Of a stretch of DNA of 64,000 nt, positions 50,257-61,600 are shown piece after piece. This stretch comes from Histomonas meleagridis (Eukaryota; Parabasalia; Tritrichomonadida; Dientamoebidae): the NCBI GenBank assembly GCA_020186115.1, contig WSYJ01000036.1, positions 248,001 through 312,000 on the forward strand, written 5' to 3'. The first letter of the stretch is position 1. Each line of letters opens with the position of its first letter. The position numbers and the translations under genes are program-made. The notes beneath the pieces are model-generated. The model worked only from the letters and a program-made list of their open reading frames with translations. It made no database searches and was not told where the DNA came from.

Positions 50257-50682
50257 ATGCCACTTTTTATTATTAAAATGAACATATTTTGGGTGTTAGC
50301 TCTTGCCATTACTTTATTATGTCTATCACTTCTAATCCTTATCTTCATATCATTCCTTGTTCCACGTATAGGCATTAACATAGCCAACAAAATTGCTCAG
50401 ATCGTTTATAGATTTAAGATTCAAATTATGGTGACTTCTTGTGTTTTCATTCTTCTTTTTGCACAAGAATTATCTGTATGTAGGATGACAAGTAAGAAAC
50501 GTAATAATGATCATTCACAAGGCGATGTTTTCTTTTTCGAAGCAAGTCAACTATTCAAAGCGCAAAGAAACCTTTACATTGTTGTTTTTGGCATCACAGT
50601 ACAGTTTGGTCTTCTCATTGTTTCATGGCAAATAAATTCATGGGTCAAACGTAACAATGGTCTCAGAGAAAAGAAAAATTAA
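50257..50682 (+). CDS. BCAP31: BAP31/Yet-like ER membrane protein
   Basis: 141 residues from ATG 50257. Three membrane segments: about residues 9-34 (IFWVLALAITLLCLSLLILI), 53-69, and 104-125 (NLYIVVFGITVQFGLLIVSW). The block LFKAQRNLYIVVFG before the third segment matches the strongly conserved LFRAQRNLYIAGF of BAP31. BAP31 proteins help sort and export membrane proteins from the ER. The cytosolic coiled-coil tail of animal BAP31 is missing; the protein ends NNGLREKKN. Neighbour of a Sec20-like SNARE, so two ER-traffic genes lie within 2.5 kb. Confidence 0.8.
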   Translation: MPLFIIKMNIFWVLALAITLLCLSLLILIFISFLVPRIGINIANKIAQIVYRFKIQIMVTSCVFILLFAQELSVCRMTSKKRNNDHSQGDVFFFEASQLFKAQRNLYIVVFGITVQFGLLIVSWQINSWVKRNNGLREKKN

Positions 50683-50790
50683 TAAAAATTTTTGTTTTGA
50701 ACGTTAAATAACCGTAAATTTTGATCGTTGTGCATCAAAACTTCGAAATGAAGCAACAATAGTTACTGTTTATTCGAGTTGTTTAATTTT

Positions 50791-51711
50791 TCACATGAAG
50801 TACTCGACTCTAGTCTTGTTTGGAATAGGCCCTCTTGCATCTGGTGGAGCTGCTTCAAACATCTTCCATTTGGTTGAACAATCAGGACTAACTTCAAGGA
50901 TTGAAGCAGGATTACCACCTCTATAACAATAGTTAGGTGCTGACCAAACAGTGAATAATTTTCGATTAAACCATTCGACATATCCTTCTTCAGCAAGTTG
51001 ATGAGCTCTTAAAATCAAATCTAACTTATTGTTACGATTAAATTGACGAACAGCATTATCACCAAATAAGTAACCAGCTCCACGAGGACTGATTGTAAAA
51101 CTTGGAACATTATCAGGATCAGACCATAAAAGATCACAAATTGGACCTCTTTCAGGTATTTCCTTCTTACGATCCAACCTTTGGATTTGGTCAACTGATG
51201 TTAATAAAGGAGATAAGCCACCATGGACGCAAAAGATCTTGCCACCGATTACTGCGCATAAAGGTAAGAGATCGAATACCTTGTTAAACAAATCCCATAC
51301 GGTTGAATCATTGTACTTTCGAATAACTTCATCATAAAATCCATATGCTTGAGTTGTTTGACGTGACTCATGGTTACCTCTTAGAAGGGTTATACGGTTT
51401 GGATATCTTACCTTGAGCGAAAGCAACAAAAGGAAAGTTTCAACGCTGTAATAACCACGATCGACATAATCTCCCAAAAATAGATAGTTAGTATCTGGAC
51501 ATTGACCACCAATTGCGAATAGTTCCAAGAGGTCAAAGAATTGTCCATGGGTATCACCGCAAACTGTTAAAGGTGGGGAAACACTAACAACATTTGGAAG
51601 CTTTGAAAGTACTTCTATTGCCTTTTCACAAAGCTGCCTTACCTGTGTGACAGTGGGATATTTAGCTTGGCGTAATAATGAGATGATTGAATCAAGCTCC
51701 AAAACGTCCAT
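50791..51711 (-). CDS. PP2A-family serine/threonine phosphatase catalytic subunit
   Basis: 306 residues from ATG 51711 (MDVLELDSIISLLRQAK), the standard length of PP2A/PP4/PP6; 20 further in-frame codons upstream begin with GTG and are not needed. Motifs: GDTHGQFFDLLELF (Thr where most have Ile/Ser), GDYVDRGYYSVETF, RGNHESRQTTQAYGFYDE, VHGGLSP, RGAGYLFG, RAHQLAEEGY and APNYCYRGGN. The CYRxGN block is typical of PP2A, PP4 and PP6. The usual DYFL tail, carboxymethylated on Leu in PP2A, is EYFM here. It cannot be assigned further among the three. It acts with regulatory subunits in the cytosol and nucleus. Confidence 0.9.
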   Translation of the reverse strand: MDVLELDSIISLLRQAKYPTVTQVRQLCEKAIEVLSKLPNVVSVSPPLTVCGDTHGQFFDLLELFAIGGQCPDTNYLFLGDYVDRGYYSVETFLLLLSLKVRYPNRITLLRGNHESRQTTQAYGFYDEVIRKYNDSTVWDLFNKVFDLLPLCAVIGGKIFCVHGGLSPLLTSVDQIQRLDRKKEIPERGPICDLLWSDPDNVPSFTISPRGAGYLFGDNAVRQFNRNNKLDLILRAHQLAEEGYVEWFNRKLFTVWSAPNYCYRGGNPASILEVSPDCSTKWKMFEAAPPDARGPIPNKTRVEYFM

Positions 51712-52437
51712 TTGGAATAATTGTGATAATTTAATTGAATTAATAACTGGCTTATTTGAGTCACTTTTCACTTTTATAACCGCCGGTTTTGTATTTTTTA
51801 AACAATTTTTCGAATAAAAGTGACATATAAATATTCTGTGTAAACTTATGAATAAATATTTGACCTGTAATTATAATTATAAACTGGATTTCGGTGAATA
51901 TCAATTTTTTTAAAAGAAAAATATATCACACATTTCGACTTTATGAATGCAATAGAATGGCTTTAATAAATTGTAAAGCAATAGAAAAAGGAAAATAATT
52001 GAAATTGAATTGTTCATTCTTTATAAGATAAGATAACTTATTATTAATATATCCTTAAATTATTCTGATGAGATCTTTGTTATCGAAGTATGTATGCGGT
52101 TAATGTATTAACAAAATTCATTAATAAGATGTATTTGATCATAATGATAACAAATAACAAAAAAATGTATCAATATATTATTTTTCGAATGTATAATGAT
52201 TCATTATCCCAAATAATTTTATTGCAAGTTTATCAATACATGTAAAAAAACTATACACAATACCGAATCCATTTTCAAAATAATATATCATGCATTGATT
52301 AGTTTCTGTTCGATAATACAAAAAAATTTTAGAAAAGTCCATCATGAATTAAGTATAAATTTAAAAAAATTCATTTGAAATCACAAAAATTCGAAATATA
52401 ACAAAATATTTTATTCAACAATTTATGATGTTGTATC
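51712..52437. other. Intergenic
   Basis: About 725 bp, A+T-rich. TAACCGCCGGTT near 51778-51789, a palindrome-like GC core, is close upstream of the phosphatase start. Otherwise nothing seen. Confidence 0.4.
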
Positions 52438-54060
52438 TTAAATCCATTGATCATTTTCTTGTTGAAGAATATCTTTCATCTGCTTTATGTCATATGTTTC
52501 TTCTTCTTTTTGTTCAATTCCACCTGTTTTATATATTTTATCACAGCTTTCATAACTTTTATTTTTGTTTCGAACAAGAAAAACAATAATAAGCACAAAA
52601 ATAACACTACAACAAATAATTCCAATCAATGCAGTACTATTAAGGCATTCATTTCGTTATTATCATCAGCTTGAAAATAAATAATAATTGATGAATCGTA
52701 TGAAATATGTGTTGAATATATAACATTGATATATTCATATTGTATAAAGTCTGTGAAATTTTTATCGGTTTGTGAAAGAATGACTGTTTGCGAAAGATAT
52801 TTACTCATTGAAATTGTTTCTGTGAACATTAATGAATATGTTAATATGTTTGAATAAGTATAATTCTTATTTGAATTATTTGGTCTATTTCTGTTTGTGC
52901 ATGTGAATATGTTTGTGTTTCTATTTCTGAATGTGAAAGTGTTAGTGATAGAATGTATGATTCTGATAATGTTGGTGAAATTATTACTGTTAATGTTAAT
53001 GATGAAACAATTGTATTCGTTCCAATTAATGTTTGCGATGCTAATTCAGTGAATGATTGCTTAAATGTTTGGGTTGATATTTCAGAATTTGATTTTGTTA
53101 ATATTTGTGTTAGTGACTTTATTGAAGTTGGGATATATATCATTTATGAAGTTAATAATTTTATATTTGTTGATGTATGTGATGAATTGTTTTGACTATT
53201 AATGTGATTGTATATTTAGGTACTCTTGAAGATGTATCAGTTATCACACGTGTATACGTTTGAGATGTATGATATGTAAATGTCATTTCCATTTTGTTAT
53301 TTTTCACAAGTGTAAGTGTATATGTAAATATCGATGTATATGTGATTGAGAGATATATGATGAGATTACTGTATTTTTATATGTTAAAGAATTCGTATGT
53401 GTCTTTGTCGCAACATATGTTTCTATGGATGTCTGTGTCATTGTGTTAACTGATGTATATGATATCGTTGATGTTTGCGTGTCGACACGTATGAATCTGT
53501 ATATGCATTTGTTAAATAATATGAAATTGTCATTGAAGCCGATGATGTAATTGACTTTGTATTAATGAATGTTAAAGTTGTTGTGCTATAATATGTTAAT
53601 GTATTTGAATCAATTCTAATGATTTTCTTAATATCAATGTAACTTTGAATATTGGAAATCGATGATGTAAATGAAGATGTTGCTACAATTTGTTTATCTT
53701 GTATTACATGTAAAAAGTGTTGGCGAATATTTGAACGGATTTGATTTTGAATTAAATTTTAAATTATTTCTCAAATCACAATTTAATCTACTTCAATTAC
53801 TAAAACAATAATCTCCACATATAACAAAATTAGATTTAATAATAACATTATGTAAACATTAACATGATGAAAACGAATATTTGCCAATAGATTCAATGTT
53901 TTCATCGATTATGACGTTGATTAAATTCGAACAAAAAGAAAATGCATAATCCCCAATTGAAACAACATTTGAAACATTTACTTCGATGAGTGAATTCCAG
54001 TATGTAAATTCATTATTTTCATTTAATGAAGAAACATTTCTGAATTCAATAATAAGTAAC
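52438..54060 (-). pseudogene. Second BspA-type surface protein relic with Ser/Thr-rich stalk and membrane anchor
   Basis: Read on the minus strand from ~54060: a BspA unit (IEVNVSNVVSIGDYAFSFC, then ENIESIGKYS) precedes a long Ser/Thr/Gln-rich low-complexity region in shifting frames (for example TQTFKQSFTELASQT, SLTLSHSEIETQTYSHAQ). The end is ALIGIICCSVIFVLIIVFLV plus a charged tail ending at the stop near 52438. The stalk resembles mucin-like juxtamembrane regions. Frame changes at about 52630, 52840 and several positions above 53150 show decay. Only the anchor exon (52438-52629) is still a clean frame. Confidence 0.65.
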
Positions 54061-54153
54061 GATATATATATTAAATTAAAAACATTTCATATTATTTTAG
54101 TTTTTATTTATTCAATAACACCATATTCAAAATTTGTTCTTTATTAACATCAA

Positions 54154-56520
54154 TTAATTATTATTCGAAGGAGTCAATATTTCATTAATTTTATCTAACG
54201 ACACATTAAATACTTCGTTTCCCTTTTTCACCCTCACTTCGCAGCTTAAGTCATTTCTATTTCTTTTAACCGAAGCCTCAATTCCGTACATTTGCGCTAA
54301 ATACTTAAAGAGCAATGCTCTATGTCTTATTGCGCCGACCTTTAGCTGTCCGATCATTATAACATCGGAATGCGTCTGATATTTACATCTCGAGACTTCT
54401 GATTCGTACGCGATTCTTCCGTTTTCGAATGGTCCTCCCATTCGATTCACCACGAACTTCGCAATCGACTCAGCAATTAATGGCCATTCGGGGACAACTT
54501 TAACTATTTGTGGTTCGATTTGTTGTTCGACTTTTTTTGCCCCTTTTTTCTTCGTTTGATTTTGTTCAACTGGCTCATTTTTCACTGTGAAACTTTCTTC
54601 CAACAAATTAATTGCTTCGTTAAGTCCGTTGTCTTTGTTCTTGTCAATTAATATTGCTTCCATCCTTAAATGGATTACATCTTTCAATAAGTCGTCAAGC
54701 GATTTATATGTTTCACATCGTGGATCAATCGAATAAAAGCCATCGCTTATGATATCGTTGAAATCAAGGAAATCCTTAATCCAATACTTAGCAATCAAAT
54801 TCGACTTACAGATCGTTTCAAGTGCATTAGTTGCAAATGTGGACAAATTTAAGTTAATCATCGCCGTTGATGACGCAAATCGTTTAAGCTTCTCTAATAG
54901 TCCATAACTACAAAATTGAGTCGAAACACTTGTCATCATTGATAATGTGTTAATCGCATGTAATGAATTCCGTCGTATCGCAACTTTTTTGTTCGAAATT
55001 AATTGTATTAATATTTGGATAAAGTTTACATGATTAGACACATATGTTTTGGTTAAATCATTAACTGCTAATGTCGCAATTAGAATTAACGTGGTATTAA
55101 TAATATCGGGATATTCACTTGTTAATAGAATTTCAAAGTCCCCTAAACTATTTTCGATTAACATTTGTTGAAGTTTTGAATCACCGATCATTCGAGAAAA
55201 TATCGGTAGAACGATCATTTGGAATTCAATTCTCCATCCTTTATCGTCATTATCGTCGTTGTCAAATGTGACGGTTTCCTTCAAGATATTAATCAAATGT
55301 TCAATTGCACCAAACTCATGTAATTTAGCTCTAATTGATCTGTTATCACAAATGTATTCTATGACATGCATAATAGATCTTCTTATTGACCTATTATTAT
55401 TAATTATAGTTCCATCATTCGATGTGAAAGTTTTACCAAGTAATTGACAAATTCTATTCAATTGTTCTGGCTCAAGAATTGTCGAATGCGTTGAAGTATC
55501 AGCGCTAAGTTCTCTAATTATTTCGGCGGTAATTATTTTTATTTGAGGATCAGTTTGCGTTGAATAAACCCTATCAAGTAATAAAGGAACTTGTTGCGAC
55601 AAATTTTTGGAAACAATTGGAAGTGAACAATTGTTTTTGAATATCGTAAGTAAATATGGCATTATAGGATCTGTTTCTTCGATATCATTTAAAGTGTCTA
55701 TAAACCTTTGAAGTAGTTCGTCATCAAAATGATATTTAAATAATTTGAAATTAGAAATCTGTGAAATAATCATATAGGAATATGTTTGAATAGTTTTGTC
55801 AGAATCATCAAGATATGGTAACACATTGTTCCACCCAAGTTTCTCTTCAAATAGAATCGAGCATTCGGAGTCAGATAATAAATTACCAATTGCGCGGAGA
55901 ACGTTTATGAGAACTTCTTCATCAATGTCTTCGTTCTTAAGGAACTCTATGAGGGATTCAAAGAGACCACTAGTGTAGATGGCACGCTTATTCTCAAAAT
56001 CATCACTCATTTGAAATAAAGCTAATGAAACTTGTGATTGAATTGTGGAATCATCATTTGAAAGTGCTTCTTTAAATACTTCTAAAGCACCATTGGATAT
56101 AATTTCTCGTGATGTAACAGAATCTGCAGATAATGAAACAAGAGCATCAAAACATCGTTCAGATAGTGAAGGTGTATCAAATGATTTAGCATATTTGACA
56201 ATGTGTGGAATAGCACCGGATTTAGAAAGCAAGTTAAAGCCCCACTTTGAGGTGCATGAATTTTTGGCAAGTGCTGCAAAATACCATGAAATTACAATTT
56301 GTACTTGATCATTTTGAAAAGTACTTGCGAGTTCTACAAGTCGGTCAATGATTTGTGTCACAATAGATTCGTCTTCAATTTGTTCTCGAAGTGCTGAAAT
56401 TGTTGGCATCAAAACGCCAGCTTCATTAGATTTCATTAAAATTAGGAGGGTTTCGTAGCTTGAAACTGTGATATCAACAGGAAGCTGAACTTCCTCGAAA
56501 TCTTCAGCAACGGAATCCAT
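54154..56520 (-). CDS. ARMC3: ARMC3-like armadillo-repeat protein with C-terminal EDR1-like domain
   Basis: 788 residues from ATG 56520 (MDSVAEDFEEVQLPVD). Residues about 25-580 are armadillo repeats (for example LLSKSGAIPHIVKYAKS, IISNGALEVFKEALSND, LHEFGAIEHLINILKE, IRRNSLHAINTLSMM). A Lys/Glu/Gln-rich linker follows near 665-685 (TKKKGAKKVEQQ). Residues about 710-770 read GQLKVGAIRHRALLFKYLAQMYGIEASV, the EDR1/transglutaminase-like module that follows the ARM repeats in ARMC3. ARMC3 is tied to cilia and flagella, which suits a flagellate. The frame is intact. Other ARM scaffolds are the main alternative. Confidence 0.75.
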   Translation of the reverse strand: MDSVAEDFEEVQLPVDITVSSYETLLILMKSNEAGVLMPTISALREQIEDESIVTQIIDRLVELASTFQNDQVQIVISWYFAALAKNSCTSKWGFNLLSKSGAIPHIVKYAKSFDTPSLSERCFDALVSLSADSVTSREIISNGALEVFKEALSNDDSTIQSQVSLALFQMSDDFENKRAIYTSGLFESLIEFLKNEDIDEEVLINVLRAIGNLLSDSECSILFEEKLGWNNVLPYLDDSDKTIQTYSYMIISQISNFKLFKYHFDDELLQRFIDTLNDIEETDPIMPYLLTIFKNNCSLPIVSKNLSQQVPLLLDRVYSTQTDPQIKIITAEIIRELSADTSTHSTILEPEQLNRICQLLGKTFTSNDGTIINNNRSIRRSIMHVIEYICDNRSIRAKLHEFGAIEHLINILKETVTFDNDDNDDKGWRIEFQMIVLPIFSRMIGDSKLQQMLIENSLGDFEILLTSEYPDIINTTLILIATLAVNDLTKTYVSNHVNFIQILIQLISNKKVAIRRNSLHAINTLSMMTSVSTQFCSYGLLEKLKRFASSTAMINLNLSTFATNALETICKSNLIAKYWIKDFLDFNDIISDGFYSIDPRCETYKSLDDLLKDVIHLRMEAILIDKNKDNGLNEAINLLEESFTVKNEPVEQNQTKKKGAKKVEQQIEPQIVKVVPEWPLIAESIAKFVVNRMGGPFENGRIAYESEVSRCKYQTHSDVIMIGQLKVGAIRHRALLFKYLAQMYGIEASVKRNRNDLSCEVRVKKGNEVFNVSLDKINEILTPSNNN

Positions 56521-58687
56521 CCTATTTATTACTTAAAATACGTTATATCATATAAACGTTCTTCTATTGCAAAAGAAGAAGAAATTTCTTACAAAAAACA
56601 ACTTATTATTAATCTTTGATTAAAAATATCGGAAACTTCAAATAAAACTCTAGAAAATACAATTATTGTGAATAATATTGAAGAATCAATTACAAAAATT
56701 CCAAATGATTTCAAAATTGAGTTGGGAAAAATTGGATAATTCACTTATACAAATGAAATACCTAAAACCAATATCAATAATGAAATGGAAACTTCAAATA
56801 ATAACAAAGTTAAAGAATTTGATTTTAAGGTCATTTAATACAAAAATTGTATTAACAATTCGAAAACGACAATAAAAATGAACTCTATGAAAATGATTCT
56901 AATGATGAATGTATGTTCAATATTGAACAATGTTGTTCATGTAAAACGATTTCTAAAGAAAATGATATCCTTTGTTGTCCACTTTATATGTATTCATCGA
57001 TATTACCATTAAAATATGAGTTTGGAACAATAAATTATATAAAGTTTTTCACATTTTGTACACATTTCATACATCAAATTGTGGTGATAATACTAAATCC
57101 CCTATTGATTGATATTTTCGTAATATATATTTCCCAAAACTTGAGAATAGAAATGATTTATATAATGATCAAGATATGAGTTTGAAATTTCTCATTAGCT
57201 TTAAAACTTATTTATCTTTAAAATATTGAGAATTTTAATGTATTAACATATATGATTTTTCAAAGTTTTATTTTAGATTTAATGTAATGATTCGCTCCAT
57301 CCTTATTTATTCAGTGTGCCGCCTGTGTATTTTGATGAGTTAGGGAATATACAAATTGATTTTGGATTAAATGGATTCGAAATATTATTGTTTGATGAAA
57401 GATTAGATAAATTGGCTAACGATTTTATGTCAGGCGAAATCATGAAATATGCTGTTTTTGAAGATGAGTACACAAAAACTTTTATATGTAATTGTATTGA
57501 TCTCTGGTTTAAATATGTACTTCTGCATTATGTACAGATGACGAAATATAAAGCATAATGACAAATTTTCAAAGATTTGTTTTGGAACATTATTTTTTCG
57601 ATTATCATTTTGATCAGATTTAAAACACTATTTCTCCATTAACTATTTTATAATATAAAAATAAATTTGGTGCAAAACACATTTTCAATTTTGTGAATCA
57701 TGAAGAAACTGTAAGCAAAAAAAAAAATTAATTCCTATATCATTATCCAATTTTTTTTCAAAATGTATTTTTTAATGTATTTCTATTATAACAATAAATT
57801 AATATCATAAAACATGATAATTATGAATGTATGCGAAAATAAATAAAATCATTAAATTATTAGTTATTTTAATCTCTTGTGTATCAAGATAAATTTTAAA
57901 TTATAAATATATTTTCTTTAATTTTTATTGAATATAAGGATCAATTCTTGATACATTGATACATAAAATAATGAAAAGGATTTTTTTTTTCAAATTGATA
58001 AAAATATTGAATTCAGAGATAAATTTCCAGCAAACAAATTAAACGTATTTTAAACCATTTGCTATAGGTAACACCTTGTTCTCATTCAACTTAATACCAA
58101 TTTGAATTTAGCTAAAATGGAATACATACAGATAACTCATAGAAATCTTTTACAATTGTAGTAATAGGATGCATTTAATTTGATTTGAAATAATTTTTAA
58201 AATCATTTAAATTATTTGTGCATTCAAAAAAAATATTCCATATAAATTAATTATCATATACATTCAATTTAAACAATATAATTATCATGAAATTTATGAT
58301 AATGCACCTTGCTTTTTCTATTTGAAAATAATAATTATTTTTTTATTAAATCAATATTTACATATTTCCAATAATATTTGGAATTTAATACAAAACGGTT
58401 CCACAATAAGCTATGTTCTCAAAAAAGAAAAATGATATATCTAAATATATTTGAATCATCAAATGATTTTTATATCTAATACTAAAACTTGTTGTGGGAT
58501 TTGAGGTTTAAATTATTCTTTAAAGGAAACTCAGGAACATGTTTGTTATCATTAAAAAAAATTTGGATGTGTATTTTTTTGATCGTTTCTGTGAAATCTA
58601 TTTTTTGACCAAGTCTGTCTAATTAAAAAACGTCTTCCAGGACACAGTATTGGAACCGTTTATGGGGCTTATCCAACCAGCTTCTAC
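56521..58687. other. Gene-poor region with relics
   Basis: About 2.2 kb, very A+T-rich. A frame at 57316-57558 (PPVYFDELGNIQIDFGLNG...) has coding texture but starts on GTG with no upstream context, so it is probably a fragment. At 58377-58383 a TTTGGAA lies exactly 19 nt before ACA (58403), as in the ankyrin spacers, suggesting a dead ankyrin module. From about 58540, coding-like sequence in changing frames (VYFFDRFCEIYFLTKS, then KKRLPGHSIGTVYGAYPTSF) leads into the coiled-coil gene. Confidence 0.4.
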
Positions 58688-61600
58688 ATGATAAATTCCT
58701 CAGATTTTGAATCAGAAATTGAACTTATTTCCGAATGGTCAAAAGATACAACATTTATGCCATATGATGAATTAGTTTCAAACACAAACTCAGTTTTGCA
58801 TCCTTTAATTCAAATCATCAAAGAACAAATCGATTTAAGTAATGAATTAAATACATTGGTTAATGAAACAACAGAAGAAAAACAGAGGCTTTCGAATGAG
58901 ATCGATGAAATTACAAACATGTTTTCTGCCGAGATAGAAGAAAAAGATAACAATTTAAAAAATGCAAACAATCAAATTGAAGAAAAAGAAAAAGACATTG
59001 AAATTCTTAATCAAAAAATCCAACAAATAGCAAATCAATCAACAGAAGGTGATCAAGAATTAAAAGAAAAATTACAAATCACTGAAGAATTATTATCAGA
59101 AGCTGAATCCAAAGTGAATGAATTACAATTAAAGATTAATGAAATTACTGAAGAAAAGGAAAACTATGTGCAAGTAATCACAGAAAAGGAGGAAGCGAAT
59201 AAAAAACTTCAAAATGATTTAGATTCTGTTTTAGCAGAAATGGAATCAAGTTCAAATGAAGAAATGGAAAAATTGAAAAACGAAATTGAGTCATTAAAAG
59301 AACAATTAAGTAAACAAGATAAAGAGAACGATGACTTGTTAAATGAATTAGCAAATAGAGAAGAAGAAGTAAGTAAATTAAAAGAAGAAATTACAAATGG
59401 AAAATCATCAAATGAAGAAGAAATTCAACAAATACAAAAAGAGAATGACGATTTATTAAAGGAATTATCGAATAGAGAAGAAGAAATAAATAAATTAAAA
59501 GAAGAAATGAACAATAAATTGTTAAATAAAGAAGAAGAAATACAGGAAATACAAAAAGAGAACGAAGAACTCCATCAAAAATTAACAAATAAAGAAGAAG
59601 AAATTCACAAATTAAACGATGAAATTAAGAACGAAATCTCTAATAAAGACGAAGCATCAAAGAAATTATATGAAGAAATAGAGCAACTTAAACAAGAAAT
59701 ATCAAATAAAGATAACGAAATCAATGAATTTAAGAATGAAATAACTAATAAAGATGAAGAAATCAATAAAGTAAACACAGAAATTGAACAACTTAAACAA
59801 GAGATTGTAAATAAAGATAACGAAAATAATGAAATAAAAGAAGAAATGAACAACAAATTTTCAAACAAAGAAGAAGAAATCAATAAATTGAATGAGGAAA
59901 AGATGAATGAAATTCATGTTAAAGAAGAAGAAATTGAACGACTTAAACAAGAAATAACTGACAAAGATAATGAAATTAATAAATTAAATGAAGAAATTAA
60001 GAACGAAATCTCTGATAAAGATGAAGCATCAAAGAAATTATATGAAGAAATAGAACAACTTAAACAAGAAATATCAAATAAAGATAATGAAATCAATGAA
60101 TTTAAGAATGAAATAACTAATAAAGAAGAAGAAATCAATAAAATAAATATAGAAATTGAACAACTTAAACAAGAGGTGAATAATAAAGAAAATGAAATTA
60201 ATAAATTAAAAGAAGAAATTAAGAATGAAATCACTAATAAAGATGAAGCATCAAAGAAATTATATGAAGAAATCGAACAACTTAAACAAGAAAATGAGGG
60301 ACTTCAACAAGAAATAACAACAAAAGAAGAAGAAATTCACAAAATAAATGAAGAAAAGATCAATGAAATTAAAGGAAAAGAAGAAGAAATACAACGACTT
60401 CAACAAGAAATAACAAATAAAGAAAATGAAATCACTAATAAAGATGAAACATCCAAGAATTTATATGAAGAAATCGAAAAACTTAAACAAGAAAATGAGG
60501 AACTTCAACAAGAAATAACAACAAAAGAAGAAGAAATTAACAAAGTAAATGGAAAAATAGAACAACATAAACAAGAAATAACAAATAAAGAAGAAGAGAT
60601 TCATAAATTAAAAGAAGAAATTAATAACAAAATCTCGAATAAAGAAGAAGAAATAAGCAAATTAAACAAAGAAATAATTGACAAAGATAGTGAAATTAAT
60701 AAGTTAAATGAAGAAATTAAGAATGAAATAAATGCAAAAGAAGAAGAAATTGATCAACTTAAACAAGAAGTGACGAATAAAGATAATGAAATTAATAAAT
60801 TAAATGAAGAAATTAAGAACGAAATCACTAATAAAGATGAAGCATCAAAGAAATTATATGAAGAAATTGAACAACTTAAACATGATAACGAAGAACTTCA
60901 ACAAGAAATAACAACAAAAGTTAATGAAATCAACAAATTAAATGAAGAAATGAGCAGTAAAATCACAGCGAAAGAAGAAGAAATCAATATGTTGTATGAA
61001 GGAATGGAAGAACTTAAAAATAATAATGAAGAATTCCAACAAAAAATATCAAATAAAGAAAATGAAATTGTTCAAATAAAGGAAGAAATGAACAATAAAT
61101 TAAATACAAAAGAAGAAGAAATTGAACAACTTAAGTATAATAATGAAGAACTTCAACAAGAAATCAATAAATTAAATGAAGAAATGAAGAATGAAATCTC
61201 TAATAAAGATGACATTTCTAAGAAGTTAAATGAGGAAATAGAACAACTTAAGCAAGAAATAATAACAAAAGATAATGAAATTGATCAATTAAAGGAAGAA
61301 ATGAACAATAAATTAAATATGAAAGAAGAAGAAATTGAACAACTTAAACATATTACTGAAGAGCTCAAACAAGAAATAACTGACAAAGTTAATGAAATTG
61401 ACAAAATAAATGAAGAAATGAAGAATGAAATTTCAAATAAAGATGAAACATCAAAGAAATTATATGGAGAAATAGAACAACTTAAACAAGAAATAAATAT
61501 GAAAGAAGATCAAATGAACAAATTAAATGAAGAAATCTCAATTAAAGATGATGTAACTAAGAAATTGAATGAAGAAATCCAAGAACTTCAGCACCAATTA

